A stretch of DNA of 14,575 nucleotides, from NCBI GenBank assembly GCA_025359355.1, contig JANYGR010000191.1, forward strand, positions 1-14,575, given 5' to 3'. Shown one piece after another: positions 1 through 8,249 of this stretch. Positions within the stretch are counted from its first letter, which is position 1. Each line of letters starts with the position of its first letter. Origin of the DNA: Bacteroidota bacterium (GTDB taxonomy: Bacteria; Bacteroidota; Bacteroidia; B-17B0; Aurantibacillaceae). Below the pieces are notes generated by a model. It was not told the DNA's origin. It searched no databases and saw only the letters and a program-made list of their open reading frames with translations. The position numbers were made by a program, and so were the translations under genes.

Positions 1-1980
1 TATAATGCCTTATCCAAAGGTATTGCTGATATGTTGATTACCGATTTATCAAAAATAAAAGGCGTTACCATTGTAGAACGTGAGAAATTAGAAAAACTAA
101 TTCAAGAAATAAAATTAGGACAATCTAAATACTTTGACCCAACTACCGCACAAAAATTAGGAAAAGGCTTAGGTGCTCAAAATATACTAACTGGCTCTTT
201 TTATATTTTAGATAACACCATTCGTATGGACGCACGCCTAATTGACGTACAAACAGGAGGAATTATTTTTGCAGAACAAGTGAGTGGTAATAAAAACAAC
301 TTTTTTGCTTTACATCAGCAGTTAGCCAATTTATTATCTAAAAAATTAAACATTCCGTATAGCCCCGATTTAAGTGGCTTATACAAAGCCTCAGATGAAG
401 TGACACTAACGGAGGTTGTTAATTTTTCGAATGCTCTCGAATTGCAGGATGAAGGCTTGAATGGCGAAGCCAAACAATTATTAGAGAAAACAATTAAAAC
501 AAATCCTAAGTTTCATTTTGCACAAAACAAATTGGATGAAATTAAAGAATGGTTAAAAAAAGTAGAGCTTGAACGCGCAAAATTAATTGACGAAGAACTC
601 AAAAATACCATCAATACGCTTGATCCATCCAATGAAAAATTTGGTACACAAATCAGTACCGTTTGGACAACCCTTTTAACCTCCTATAAATACAACCAAT
701 TACTGTCATTTAATAATTCATTACGGAAGATGAAATTGGATGAAAAGAAGAAAATATATGGAGATGCCTCACCCTTAACCTTGGGCGAGATGATGCTCTT
801 TTATGATTGTACTGCCTTAAATACATTAAAAAAATATGAAGAAGTAATTAGCGCCTCTAAATTATTTATTACAAACTATCCTACGAGTATGTACTTTCAA
901 AGTATTAAAATAAATTTAGAGCAAGCCATTAAAGAATTGGAACATCAGAGTAATGGCAAAAAAGGCATTGATACCAAGCTTTCTGCCGAATCGCTCGACG
1001 CATATATTAATTACCTGAATAAATTAGAGTGGAAATCTAACCTTCAATTTGTAAGTGAAAAAGAATATAAAAACTATTTGAATTTATACAAATCGCAAGT
1101 GTTAGACACTAAAAAAGAAACCCTTGATGCTTGGGACGAGAGCATGAAGTTTAATGAGTTCACCAATTTTTTTGATGTAGCATCGCAGTTTAACGATACA
1201 AAAACTATGGAAGACATTGTGTCTGTTTCCAAACAATTATTTACAGAAGCCGATGACCAGGATCGTGTTTTTAGTTTAGAGAATAAAGTAGAAGATTTTA
1301 AAACAAAAGCAACTAAAAATTCAGAAAAAATAAATGAGCTCGAAAACACTGCTAAAAAAGGATCTAAAGCGGATTTGGAAAAAGTAATCAAATGGCATTT
1401 TAGCAACGAACAGTATAATCGTCCCGATTTATTATTAGATATTTGTAACCGATACATTACTGATTTTAAGCCAAGTTCTGAAAGTGATCTAACAATCTGT
1501 TTAGATGCCTGGGATGGCTTAATTACAAACACAGCAAAATTAAAGGGCTTAGACGACGCTAAAAAATTGGTTGAAACCTTAAAGAGTAAAGCAGAGGATT
1601 TTAAAACCGTTAAAACTGATTATGATAAAACAGTAAGAGAAATTAATCAGGATGTCAAAAATTTACAAAATGATTTCACAAACTATCAAAAGAATGTAAA
1701 AAATAACGATCCTATGATTTCAGTACTTGAAAAATATGCTTCCATATATAAAGACAATCACCAATATACCGAAGAAGCCTATACCAGAAAGCAATTGATG
1801 AACTTATTTAAATTAGAACCTGATAAAGAACAACTACAATTATTTTTATTAGCGATGTGTTACTATAACCTTGGGTATTTTGATAACGTTCAGAAAACAG
1901 CAACTATTTTAAAAGATAAATATCCCACAAGTACCTATTCCGAATCGATTAGCTCTATCACGTCTTATATGCCCCAATAG
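1..1980 (+). CDS. CsgG/FlgO-like domain protein with long helical/TPR-like C-terminal region (5' end outside window)
   Basis: The reading frame is open from base 1, so the ATG at 31 is internal and the true start lies upstream. The codons before it (YNALSKGIAD) continue the domain. Nt 1-400 match the conserved core of CsgG/FlgO-type proteins: a helix followed by the signature VTIVEREKL, then an alternating-strand segment (GSFYILDNTIRMDARLIDV) ending in QTGGIIFAE. Family members are envelope or periplasmic proteins tied to secretion, curli or PBP activation. The remaining ~500 residues are charged and helical, with a TPR-like unit near 420-580, coiled-coil segments near 1270-1360 and 1540-1700, and another TPR-like unit near 1830-1960. 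The stop TAG lies 6 nt before the next gene, so the two are probably cotranscribed. The domain call is fairly secure; the specific role is unknown. Confidence 0.75.
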   Translation, partial: YNALSKGIADMLITDLSKIKGVTIVEREKLEKLIQEIKLGQSKYFDPTTAQKLGKGLGAQNILTGSFYILDNTIRMDARLIDVQTGGIIFAEQVSGNKNNFFALHQQLANLLSKKLNIPYSPDLSGLYKASDEVTLTEVVNFSNALELQDEGLNGEAKQLLEKTIKTNPKFHFAQNKLDEIKEWLKKVELERAKLIDEELKNTINTLDPSNEKFGTQISTVWTTLLTSYKYNQLLSFNNSLRKMKLDEKKKIYGDASPLTLGEMMLFYDCTALNTLKKYEEVISASKLFITNYPTSMYFQSIKINLEQAIKELEHQSNGKKGIDTKLSAESLDAYINYLNKLEWKSNLQFVSEKEYKNYLNLYKSQVLDTKKETLDAWDESMKFNEFTNFFDVASQFNDTKTMEDIVSVSKQLFTEADDQDRVFSLENKVEDFKTKATKNSEKINELENTAKKGSKADLEKVIKWHFSNEQYNRPDLLLDICNRYITDFKPSSESDLTICLDAWDGLITNTAKLKGLDDAKKLVETLKSKAEDFKTVKTDYDKTVREINQDVKNLQNDFTNYQKNVKNNDPMISVLEKYASIYKDNHQYTEEAYTRKQLMNLFKLEPDKEQLQLFLLAMCYYNLGYFDNVQKTATILKDKYPTSTYSESISSITSYMPQ

Positions 1981-1986
1981 TGTACT

Positions 1987-3921
1987 ATGCAAACAACAAA
2001 TTCTAATAATACAACAGCAAGTGACTTAAACGCCAGTGCTTGGAATAATAGGTATATTGATAGAGAAAAAGGTTTGCAATTGGCTTTGGAAGCAAAAGAA
2101 TCTGCTTTTAAAAACAACCAATTATCAGATTATCATTTTGCGCAGCTTATCATTGCGCAATACTTTTTTTGGAAAACTAATGAAGGCGAACAGCTCATTA
2201 CGGCGAATCAATCGTTGGCTTATTTTGAAAAAGAAAACACAGTCCTTGGAATTTCGAGAGCCAATGCAGTTTGCGCAGGTATGTATGATCAATACGGAGA
2301 GTATGAAAAAGCCATGCACCATGCGTTACAAGCAGTAAAAGCCAGTGAATTAATAAACGACGATAGTAATAAAGGAGATTGTTATACCTTACTCGGACAA
2401 ATTTATTCGCGCATACATGATTATACTAATGCCATTGGTACTTTACAAATAGCCTTAGATCTTAGAAAAAAAATAAAAGAAGAAAAAGCTGTGGCATCTT
2501 CTTTAAACCTTATTGCGCGTAATTATGTATTAAGCAAACAATACATGGGGGCAAAAAAATATTACGAAGAAAGTTTATTATTACGCGAAACCATTGGTGA
2601 TACAGCTGGAATTCCTTGGACTTACCTTGGACTTGCCAGTTTATATTCGGAACAAAAAGAATGGAAACAATCGTTAGAATTATACACTAAGGCCGAAGAA
2701 GCAAACAAACAAAAAGAAAAACAATTTGATTTATTGTGTTTATTAGGCAAAGGAAAAATCTATTTAAATCAAGCTAATACTGCTGAGAGTATACATTACT
2801 TAAACAAAGCTTTAGCTATCGCAAAATCGTTAAAGATTAGTTCCTTAGAATCCGAAGCACATCAATTATTAGCAGAAGCCTACGAAAGCGATGCTAATTT
2901 AGGTTTAGCGCTTGATCATTACAAAAAATACAATGCCTTAAAGCAAGACATTCTAAGCAACGAAAAAGTGAATATGCTAAAGAATCAGCAAATCGCTTTT
3001 TCTGTTGAACATGCCGAAAAGGAAGCAGAGATTCATCGTTTGAAGCATGTCGAATTAAAAAATGCCTTTGATCAAATTGCTCTACAACATCACGAACTGG
3101 AAGAAAAAAGCAAGGAAATTATTGATAGCATCACTTACGCTAAACGCATACAAGATGCTTATCTTCCCGAAAGGAAATTGTTTAACAACTTATTTGAAAA
3201 TGCCTTTTTATTATTCAAACCAAAGGATATTGTAAGCGGTGATTTTTATTGGTACACTTCCGTAGATTCAGACACTCCCTCTCGCCTATTTGCTGCGGCT
3301 GATTGTACAGGACATGGCGTGCCAGGAGCTATTATGAGTGTGATTTGTTGTAATGCCTTAAACGAAGTGGTAACAAAAAAACACATACATCAACCTGATT
3401 TAATTTTAAATGAAGTTCGTAACATCGTTACCAAAGCCTTTAAACAGCAAGGAGAATCGACTCAAAAAGACGGAATGGATATTTCGTTAGTGCGTTTAAT
3501 TCAAACAGGTAATAAAACAACATTACAATATGCTGGCGCCAATAACCCCTTATGGATTATTAGAAAAGGAAAGTTAGAACCAGAATCCGACAATAGTTAC
3601 GCTAATGATACACACTACTTAATTGAAATTAAGGCCAACAAACAACCCATTGGCAATTACGAAAAAATGACACCGTTTACCTTACATGAATTAGACCTAC
3701 AGGAAGGCGATGCATTATATTCTTTTACCGATGGCTTTGCCGATCAATTTGGGGGAAGTTTTGGAAAAAAATTAAAATCAAAATCGCTCAAAGAACTGCT
3801 TCTTTCCATACAACAAAATACCATGAGCGAACAACTCATCCTAGTTGATAAAGCCTACAAAGACTGGAAACGAGAGTACGAACAAATTGACGATGTGTGC
3901 ATGATTGGTGTATCTATTTAA
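1987..3921 (+). CDS. TPR-repeat protein with C-terminal SpoIIE-type PP2C serine/threonine phosphatase domain
   Basis: Residues ~30-310 are tetratricopeptide repeats (for example a unit containing YYEESLLLRETIGDTAGIPW), residues ~315-385 a charged coiled coil, and residues ~385-644 a SpoIIE phosphatase domain. Expected PP2C acidic metal ligands are visible: D419 in SGDFYW, D439 in ADCTGHG, D582 in FTDGFADQ and D635/D636 in DDVCMIG. The family dephosphorylates Ser/Thr on partner-switching proteins such as STAS anti-anti-sigma factors. There is no transmembrane segment or signal peptide, so the protein should be cytoplasmic, with the TPRs as the sensing or docking part. No STAS or anti-sigma kinase gene is nearby. 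The ATG lies 6 nt after the upstream stop with no Shine-Dalgarno sequence, suggesting coupling to the CsgG-like gene. This two-part layout is common in Bacteroidota. Confidence 0.9.
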   Translation: MQTTNSNNTTASDLNASAWNNRYIDREKGLQLALEAKESAFKNNQLSDYHFAQLIIAQYFFWKTNEGEQLITANQSLAYFEKENTVLGISRANAVCAGMYDQYGEYEKAMHHALQAVKASELINDDSNKGDCYTLLGQIYSRIHDYTNAIGTLQIALDLRKKIKEEKAVASSLNLIARNYVLSKQYMGAKKYYEESLLLRETIGDTAGIPWTYLGLASLYSEQKEWKQSLELYTKAEEANKQKEKQFDLLCLLGKGKIYLNQANTAESIHYLNKALAIAKSLKISSLESEAHQLLAEAYESDANLGLALDHYKKYNALKQDILSNEKVNMLKNQQIAFSVEHAEKEAEIHRLKHVELKNAFDQIALQHHELEEKSKEIIDSITYAKRIQDAYLPERKLFNNLFENAFLLFKPKDIVSGDFYWYTSVDSDTPSRLFAAADCTGHGVPGAIMSVICCNALNEVVTKKHIHQPDLILNEVRNIVTKAFKQQGESTQKDGMDISLVRLIQTGNKTTLQYAGANNPLWIIRKGKLEPESDNSYANDTHYLIEIKANKQPIGNYEKMTPFTLHELDLQEGDALYSFTDGFADQFGGSFGKKLKSKSLKELLLSIQQNTMSEQLILVDKAYKDWKREYEQIDDVCMIGVSI

Positions 3922-3938
3922 TAGCTTTTACAGCTATT
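3920..3938 (+). terminator. short hairpin overlapping the phosphatase stop codon
   Basis: Perfect 7-bp arms AATAGCT and AGCTATT flank a 5-nt loop, and the first arm starts inside the TAA stop. No T-run follows, so this is a weak candidate for a 3' end structure. The rest of 3939-4085 holds no gene. It contains a second long-range inverted pair, CCGTATT at 3943-3949 and AATACGG at 4014-4020. Confidence 0.25.
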
Positions 3939-4085
3939 GATACCGTATTGATTAAGAAGATTATTTTCAAAAAATTAATTCATATAACATTCGTCATATT
4001 TATTTATGATTTTAATACGGCTATATTATTGTCAATTGTTTAACTCAGTGCTTAGTGGCGTTAATGGATATTCTGCGGAGCGGGC

Positions 4086-4493
4086 TTAAGTTTCTGCTGA
4101 GCTATTTTTTATAGCAATAAGAGAAATAATAAGTGATAAAAAATAGCATATCACAAAACTAATGACAGGAATAATAAAGAGTGAATAATTAAATAATTCT
4201 ATTGGAACTGAAGTAAGTCTGTCAATTAATGGTACACAAAGAAGAATAAAAACACCGAGTTCTATTAGTATAATGCGTCTTGACTTTTTAAACCTTAATA
4301 AATAAAGTAACGACAGTAGTCCAGCAAAGCCTGCGATAGAAGTAATAGCTGTCTTAACTCCTTCTGAGCCATACATTGTAAAAAAGATAAAAAAGATAAA
4401 CGGCAAAGCAATCATCTGTCCGTTCAACATTATAAAACAATACGACAAAATGGAAATGACCCTAAATATTGTTCTTATCTTAATGTTTTTCAT
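4086..4493 (-). CDS. small hypothetical integral membrane protein, likely mobile-cassette gene
   Basis: I do not recognise the family. From the ATG at 4493 the protein is 135 aa, beginning MKNIKIRT, with roughly four hydrophobic segments (RVISILSYCFIMLNG; LPFIFFIFFTMYG; the pair LLSLLYLL / IILIELGVFILLC; and YSLFIIPVISFVICYFLSLI), so it is an inner-membrane protein. An upstream in-frame GTG at 4541 would add 16 residues, but that extension would run through the boundary-like motif at 4516-4526, so I prefer the ATG. It is a lone minus-strand gene between a plus-strand phosphatase and queE. Its leader shares motifs with the accessory genes at 10.9-14 kb, suggesting the same kind of insertion. 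Confidence 0.6.
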   Translation of the reverse strand: MKNIKIRTIFRVISILSYCFIMLNGQMIALPFIFFIFFTMYGSEGVKTAITSIAGFAGLLSLLYLLRFKKSRRIILIELGVFILLCVPLIDRLTSVPIELFNYSLFIIPVISFVICYFLSLIISLIAIKNSSAET

Positions 4494-4497
4494 TTTA

Positions 4498-4526
4498 TGT
4501 CGTTGTCCTCTGTAATTAGTTATAAC
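4498..4526 (-). other. cassette-boundary-like leader motifs upstream of the small membrane protein
   Basis: Read on the minus strand, GTTATAACTAA (4526-4516) is followed by GGACAACGACA (4508-4498) just before the ATG. Related pairs occur at the 382-aa gene (GTTATAAGTAA, then GACAACAACGACA) and the 104-aa gene (GTTATAGGTAA, then the start ATGACAACG). The plus-strand 9-mer TGTCGTTGT is identical at 4498-4506 and 12062-12070. The shared leader suggests a common mobilisation history or a common expression signal; I cannot tell which. Confidence 0.35.
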
Positions 4527-4652
4527 TTTACTTAGACTCACCCGTTCCGTTGCTTTTACAAAGCTCCGTAAGCTATCGCTGGCCTGTCGTTAGTAAACAT
4601 ATTATTAAAAATATTTTTTAAAAATCCAAAAAATCTATTCGTACTCTCCCTA

Positions 4653-5306
4653 TTAAGGAATATTCATATACTTATGCGTTTGCAAAGAAACCATCCATTT
4701 AGGATTTTTCATTACATAATCTACAATCATTGGAACAATTTCGTCGCGTTTACTCCACTCGGGCTGTAGATATAAATGACAATTAGAATTTACTTTTTTT
4801 GCTTGTTCTTCGGCCCACAAAAAATCATGTTTATTAAATACTATAATTTTTAGTTCGTGAGCAAAAGCGTAATTCTCTTCTTTAGGCAACATTGTTTTTT
4901 TGGGAGATAAACAAATCCAATCCCAATTACCTGTTAATGGGTAAGCACCCGATGTTTCTATATACGTTTGAATATGTTGTTTTTTTAGCAACCCTGTCAA
5001 ATACTCTAAATTATAAATTAACGGTTCACCGCCAGTAACCACAACTGCAGGAGTTTTACTGGCTAAAACATTTTCAATAATTTTTTCGGTGGGAGTTAAT
5101 GGGTGCAAACTCGCATCCCAACTTTCTTTCACATCACACCAATGGCATCCCACATCACAACCTCCAACACGAATAAAATACGCTGCCTTGCCTGTATTAT
5201 ATCCTTCGCCTTGAATGGTATAAAACTCTTCCATCAATGGCAATACTTTACCATCATTTAATAAGAGTTGTTGTTCGGTGTCGAGGCTATGTAATTTGTA
5301 GTTCAA
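4653..5306 (-). CDS. queE: 7-carboxy-7-deazaguanine synthase QueE (radical SAM)
   Basis: QueE converts 6-carboxytetrahydropterin to 7-carboxy-7-deazaguanine in queuosine/7-deazaguanine synthesis, using S-adenosylmethionine and a 4Fe-4S cluster. The substrate-side motif EEFYTIQGEG is at residues 26-35. The cluster ligands are C50, C54 and C57 (CDVGCHWC, a CX3CX2C spacing), and TGGEP at 91-95 is the SAM-binding GGE motif. The C-terminal QPEW and SLQTHKYMNIP are typical of the family, and the length (217 aa) is normal. The start is a TTG at 5306; a start at internal M25 would leave only one residue before the conserved motif and remove the N-terminal part usual in Bacteroidota homologues. It lies 77 nt beyond the sugar dehydrogenase, separated by a nested inverted repeat. 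No other queuosine gene is present. Confidence 0.95.
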   Translation of the reverse strand: MNYKLHSLDTEQQLLLNDGKVLPLMEEFYTIQGEGYNTGKAAYFIRVGGCDVGCHWCDVKESWDASLHPLTPTEKIIENVLASKTPAVVVTGGEPLIYNLEYLTGLLKKQHIQTYIETSGAYPLTGNWDWICLSPKKTMLPKEENYAFAHELKIIVFNKHDFLWAEEQAKKVNSNCHLYLQPEWSKRDEIVPMIVDYVMKNPKWMVSLQTHKYMNIP

Positions 5307-5318
5307 TTTAAAAATTTT

Positions 5319-5374
5319 AAATGTTGAATGCTAAATTTTAAAGTTGAATAATTCAACATTTATAATTTAGCATT
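5319..5374. repeat. nested inverted repeat between the sugar dehydrogenase gene and queE
   Basis: Three pairings compete in an AT-rich spacer. The outer arms are AATGCTAAATT (5327-5337) and AATTTAGCATT (5364-5374). A perfect inner hairpin is GTTGAAT (5343-5349) and ATTCAAC (5351-5357) with a 1-nt loop. Alternatively, ATTCAACATTT (5351-5361) pairs perfectly with AAATGTTGAAT (5319-5329). It could act as a transcript 3' end, a processing structure, or a dispersed AT-rich repeat element. Confidence 0.6.
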
Positions 5375-5383
5375 TATAATTCC

Positions 5384-6676
5384 TTAAAGACTCCAATACG
5401 TTAAATCTTTTATCTTACCTCTGTACATCCCTTTAATATCAACCAAAACGCCTTTAGCAGATAAAATAGATTTAAAATATTTTTCTTCCAATGTTTTGTA
5501 TTCTTTATGATTAACAGCTACAATAACACCATCATAAGACTTACCTAATTTATTTAAACCAAAACCATATTCATGTTTCAATTCATCCGTATCAGCATGT
5601 GGATCAACAATCTCCACTTTTACACCAAATGATTTTAATTCCTTAACGATGTCTGCTACTTTACTATTACGAATGTCGCTCACGTCTTCTTTAAACGTAG
5701 CGCCCATAATTAATACCTTAGATTTAGAAATATTTTTGCCAGCAGCAATAATTCGTTTTACACAAGTTTTAGCTACATAAAAACCCATGCTATCATTAAC
5801 ATAACGTCCGCTATTGATTACACGTGCATGGTATCCTAATTCCTCTGCTTTGTATGTTAAATAGTAAGGATCAACACCGATGCAATGCCCGCCAACTAAG
5901 CCTGGAAAGAATTTCAAGAAATTCCATTTAGTACCTGCTGCTTCTAATACGTCGTAGGTATTGATACCTAAGCGAGAAAAGATGATTGATAATTCATTCA
6001 TTAACGCAATATTTACATCACGCTGCGTATTTTCAATAATCTTAGCAGCTTCTGCTACCTTAATGCTTGCGGCACGATGCGTACCAGGCTCTACAATAAT
6101 TTCGTATGTTTTTGCAATTTCTTCTAAACTTTCTTTATCGCAACCCGAAACTATTTTTAAAATTTTAGTAATGGTATGTTCCTTATCTCCTGGATTAATA
6201 CGCTCTGGCGAATAACCAACTTTAAAATCTTTCACAAACTTCAATCCTGATTCACGCTCTAAAACGGGGATGCAATCCTCTTCTGTACAACCAGGATAAA
6301 CTGTTGATTCATACACCACGTAATCTCCTTTTTTTAACACTTTACCTACCGTGGTAGATGCGCCAATTAAAGGTTTTAAGTCGGGCAAGTTGTGCTCGTC
6401 AATAGGCGTAGGAACAGCGATAATAAAGAATTTCGCTTTTTTTAAATCTTCTAATTTATGGGTAAATGTAATATCAGATTTTTCGAAATCTTTTTTAGTT
6501 AATTCGTTACTAGGATCAATGCCTTTATTCATCATTGCTACGCGCTTGTCGTTGATGTCAAATCCTATTACTTTAACTTTTTTAGCAAAAGCTAATGCAA
6601 TTGGTAATCCAACGTATCCAAGTCCTATAACGGCTACAGTTGCTTTTTTATCAGTTATGTCTTTATAAATTCCCAT
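5384..6676 (-). CDS. nucleotide-sugar 6-dehydrogenase, TviB/WbpO type (UDP-HexNAc to UDP-HexNAcA)
   Basis: This UDP-glucose/GDP-mannose dehydrogenase family enzyme oxidises C6 of a UDP-N-acetylhexosamine to the uronic acid, using two NAD+. The N-terminal Rossmann motif GLGYVG has glycines at 18, 20 and 23. PTP and ESTVYPG segments follow, then YSPERINPGDKEHTITKI, the central helix with NTQRDVNIALMNEL, and the catalytic Cys265 in GGHCIGVDPYYL. The C-terminal UDP-binding domain contains GATFKEDVSDIRNSK. The INPGDKEH and GGHCIGVDPYYL wording resembles TviB/WbpO rather than WbpA, so UDP-GlcNAc or UDP-GalNAc is the likely substrate. Its 430 aa is full length and no key residue is missing. It lies 71 nt after the Gfo/Idh gene in the polysaccharide run. 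Confidence 0.93.
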   Translation of the reverse strand: MGIYKDITDKKATVAVIGLGYVGLPIALAFAKKVKVIGFDINDKRVAMMNKGIDPSNELTKKDFEKSDITFTHKLEDLKKAKFFIIAVPTPIDEHNLPDLKPLIGASTTVGKVLKKGDYVVYESTVYPGCTEEDCIPVLERESGLKFVKDFKVGYSPERINPGDKEHTITKILKIVSGCDKESLEEIAKTYEIIVEPGTHRAASIKVAEAAKIIENTQRDVNIALMNELSIIFSRLGINTYDVLEAAGTKWNFLKFFPGLVGGHCIGVDPYYLTYKAEELGYHARVINSGRYVNDSMGFYVAKTCVKRIIAAGKNISKSKVLIMGATFKEDVSDIRNSKVADIVKELKSFGVKVEIVDPHADTDELKHEYGFGLNKLGKSYDGVIVAVNHKEYKTLEEKYFKSILSAKGVLVDIKGMYRGKIKDLTYWSL

Positions 6677-6747
6677 AATTATGTGTGTTATTTAAAATTA
6701 ATTATTTGTTTTTTGATTGAAGTCTTAAATGTACTGTATTAACCAAT

Positions 6748-7779
6748 CTAATTATTTTTCAAAACATTCGCTGGTCTTAATTCGTAAATACGTTCAATGA
6801 TATCAACTACTTTCAATCCTTCTAATGCATTAGTCGTAATTTTATTATTGCCTTTGATTGTATCAATCACGTTTTCGATGACGTTATGATGGTTATTAGC
6901 TGAACCCTTATAAGCCCCATAATCGTTAGCGGGATTGGTATCAGCTAAAACAGGCATCGTGTAATCTTTAATGTTACAAACATCAACCTGATCCATATAC
7001 TGTCCGCCTACCTTAATACTTCCGTTACTCCCAACAATGGTTAACGATGATTCTAAATTTTTATCCCAAACAGCCGTAGAGTAATTAATACTTCCCATGC
7101 CTCCATTTACAAAATCAAAACTTACAAAACCGCTATCTTCAAAGGCTGTAGAGTGTTGATGATTGAAATCAGCAAACTTTGCTTGAATGTTTTTAATGTC
7201 TCCAAACAACCAATACATAATATCTATCCAATGAGAAAACTGAGTAAACAATGTTCCTCCATCTAGGTCTTGTGTGCCTTTCCAGCCACCGGCTTTGTAA
7301 TAGCGTTCATCACGATTCCAATAACAGTTTAACTGTACCATGTAAATTTCCCCTAAGGTTTTCTTAGAAATCATTTCTTTTAACCAAACGCTAGGCGGAG
7401 AATAACGATTTTGCATCACACAAAAAACGGTTTTACTGTGAGATAAAGCCGTGTAAATAATTTTTTCGCAATCAGCTTTGCCTAGTGCCATAGGCTTTTC
7501 AACCACTACATTCATATTAGCATCTAAGGCTTTTAACGAATGTTGGGCGTGTAAGCCATTTGGTGTACATACATTGATAACCTCTAAATCAGGATGATTT
7601 TTAATTAACTCGTCAATTGAATTATAAAATTTTTCTTGTAAATTTTCTAATCCCAATTTCTCTTTTGGCATCACATCACATACTGCCACCAACTCGCAAT
7701 CAGGGTTTCGTCTCACCATTTCAGCATGACGCTTTCCTATGTGTCCTTGCCCTATAACGGCAAATTTTATTTTTGTCAT
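6748..7779 (-). CDS. Gfo/Idh/MocA-family sugar oxidoreductase, probably a UDP-GlcNAcA 3-dehydrogenase (WbpB/WlbA-like)
   Basis: The N-terminal Rossmann domain has the NAD motif GQGHIG at residues 10-15, followed by CTPNGLHAQH at 71-80 and the family EKP motif at 94-96 with catalytic Lys95. The C-terminal substrate domain begins near residue 125 and carries DLDGGTLFTQFSHWIDIMYW at 171-190, with His183 the likely catalytic histidine. In the WbpB/WlbA pathway this enzyme oxidises C3 of UDP-GlcNAcA to a 3-keto sugar that an aminotransferase then aminates. The neighbouring WbpD acetyltransferase and uronate-forming dehydrogenase make that role the best guess, but the family is broad. At 343 aa it is full length. 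The ATG start is 14 nt after the nucleotidyltransferase stop. Confidence 0.85.
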   Translation of the reverse strand: MTKIKFAVIGQGHIGKRHAEMVRRNPDCELVAVCDVMPKEKLGLENLQEKFYNSIDELIKNHPDLEVINVCTPNGLHAQHSLKALDANMNVVVEKPMALGKADCEKIIYTALSHSKTVFCVMQNRYSPPSVWLKEMISKKTLGEIYMVQLNCYWNRDERYYKAGGWKGTQDLDGGTLFTQFSHWIDIMYWLFGDIKNIQAKFADFNHQHSTAFEDSGFVSFDFVNGGMGSINYSTAVWDKNLESSLTIVGSNGSIKVGGQYMDQVDVCNIKDYTMPVLADTNPANDYGAYKGSANNHHNVIENVIDTIKGNNKITTNALEGLKVVDIIERIYELRPANVLKNN

Positions 7780-7793
7780 GTTATGAAATTCTT

Positions 7794-8249
7794 TTAATCG
7801 GGTAAATTATCTAAATCATTTAAATCTTTATTTCTACCACTCTGTTTCTTGTTTATTTTAAGATGGTTTAAATGTATAACTTTTAAAGGAATATTTTCTA
7901 TCTCTGTATCAATCGCTTTGTCAAACACTTCTGTAAAGGTTAATCCTGTAATTTCTTTTAAAATGTCAATAGAAACAGGTGGTCGCCCAAATGAAAAAAC
8001 ATTCATGTTTAAATTATTTAAAAAATTGTCTTCAGTCATATCAAATAACGATAACCCGAAAATTTCAAAAGCTTTTTTTAAATTGGAATAATTTGGTTTT
8101 GAAACTTCAACAAATATATCTAAATCACCAGTTGTTCTTGGGAAACCATGATATATAACGCTATATCCCCCAACCAAAACATATTTTACTTTAGCTTTAT
8201 TAATTGCAAGAATAAATTCTTGAAAGTCTTGATTAAAAATATTACCCAT
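7794..8249 (-). CDS. small nucleotidyltransferase-fold protein (MNT/AbiEii-like), toxin-like partner of the upstream small gene
   Basis: The nucleotidyltransferase signature is clear: GGYS at residues 27-30, then TTGDLDIFVE with Asp42 and Asp44, and a third acidic residue Asp95 in PVSIDIL, giving the expected three metal ligands. The tail (LKINKKQSGRNKDLNDL) matches the usual C-terminal helix of small uncharacterised nucleotidyltransferases. At 151 aa it has only the catalytic core. Relatives include MenT/AbiEii-type toxins that modify tRNA, and DUF6036-like proteins of unknown role. Its ATG overlaps the end of the 64-aa gene by 8 nt, a sign of translational coupling. Both sit inside the sugar operon with no metabolic connection to it. 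The toxin role is inferred from the family and gene pairing only. Confidence 0.75.
   Translation of the reverse strand: MGNIFNQDFQEFILAINKAKVKYVLVGGYSVIYHGFPRTTGDLDIFVEVSKPNYSNLKKAFEIFGLSLFDMTEDNFLNNLNMNVFSFGRPPVSIDILKEITGLTFTEVFDKAIDTEIENIPLKVIHLNHLKINKKQSGRNKDLNDLDNLPD

Noticed and set aside
1074..1532. Minus-strand open frame of 152 codons inside the CsgG-like gene
   Set aside because: The sense frame is continuous and has clear family motifs; the antisense product is a serine/leucine-rich mirror of AT-rich codons.
4494..4541. GTG start extending the small membrane protein by 16 residues
   Set aside because: The extension would be translated from the cassette-boundary motif; the ATG at 4493 fits the leader pattern of the other accessory genes.
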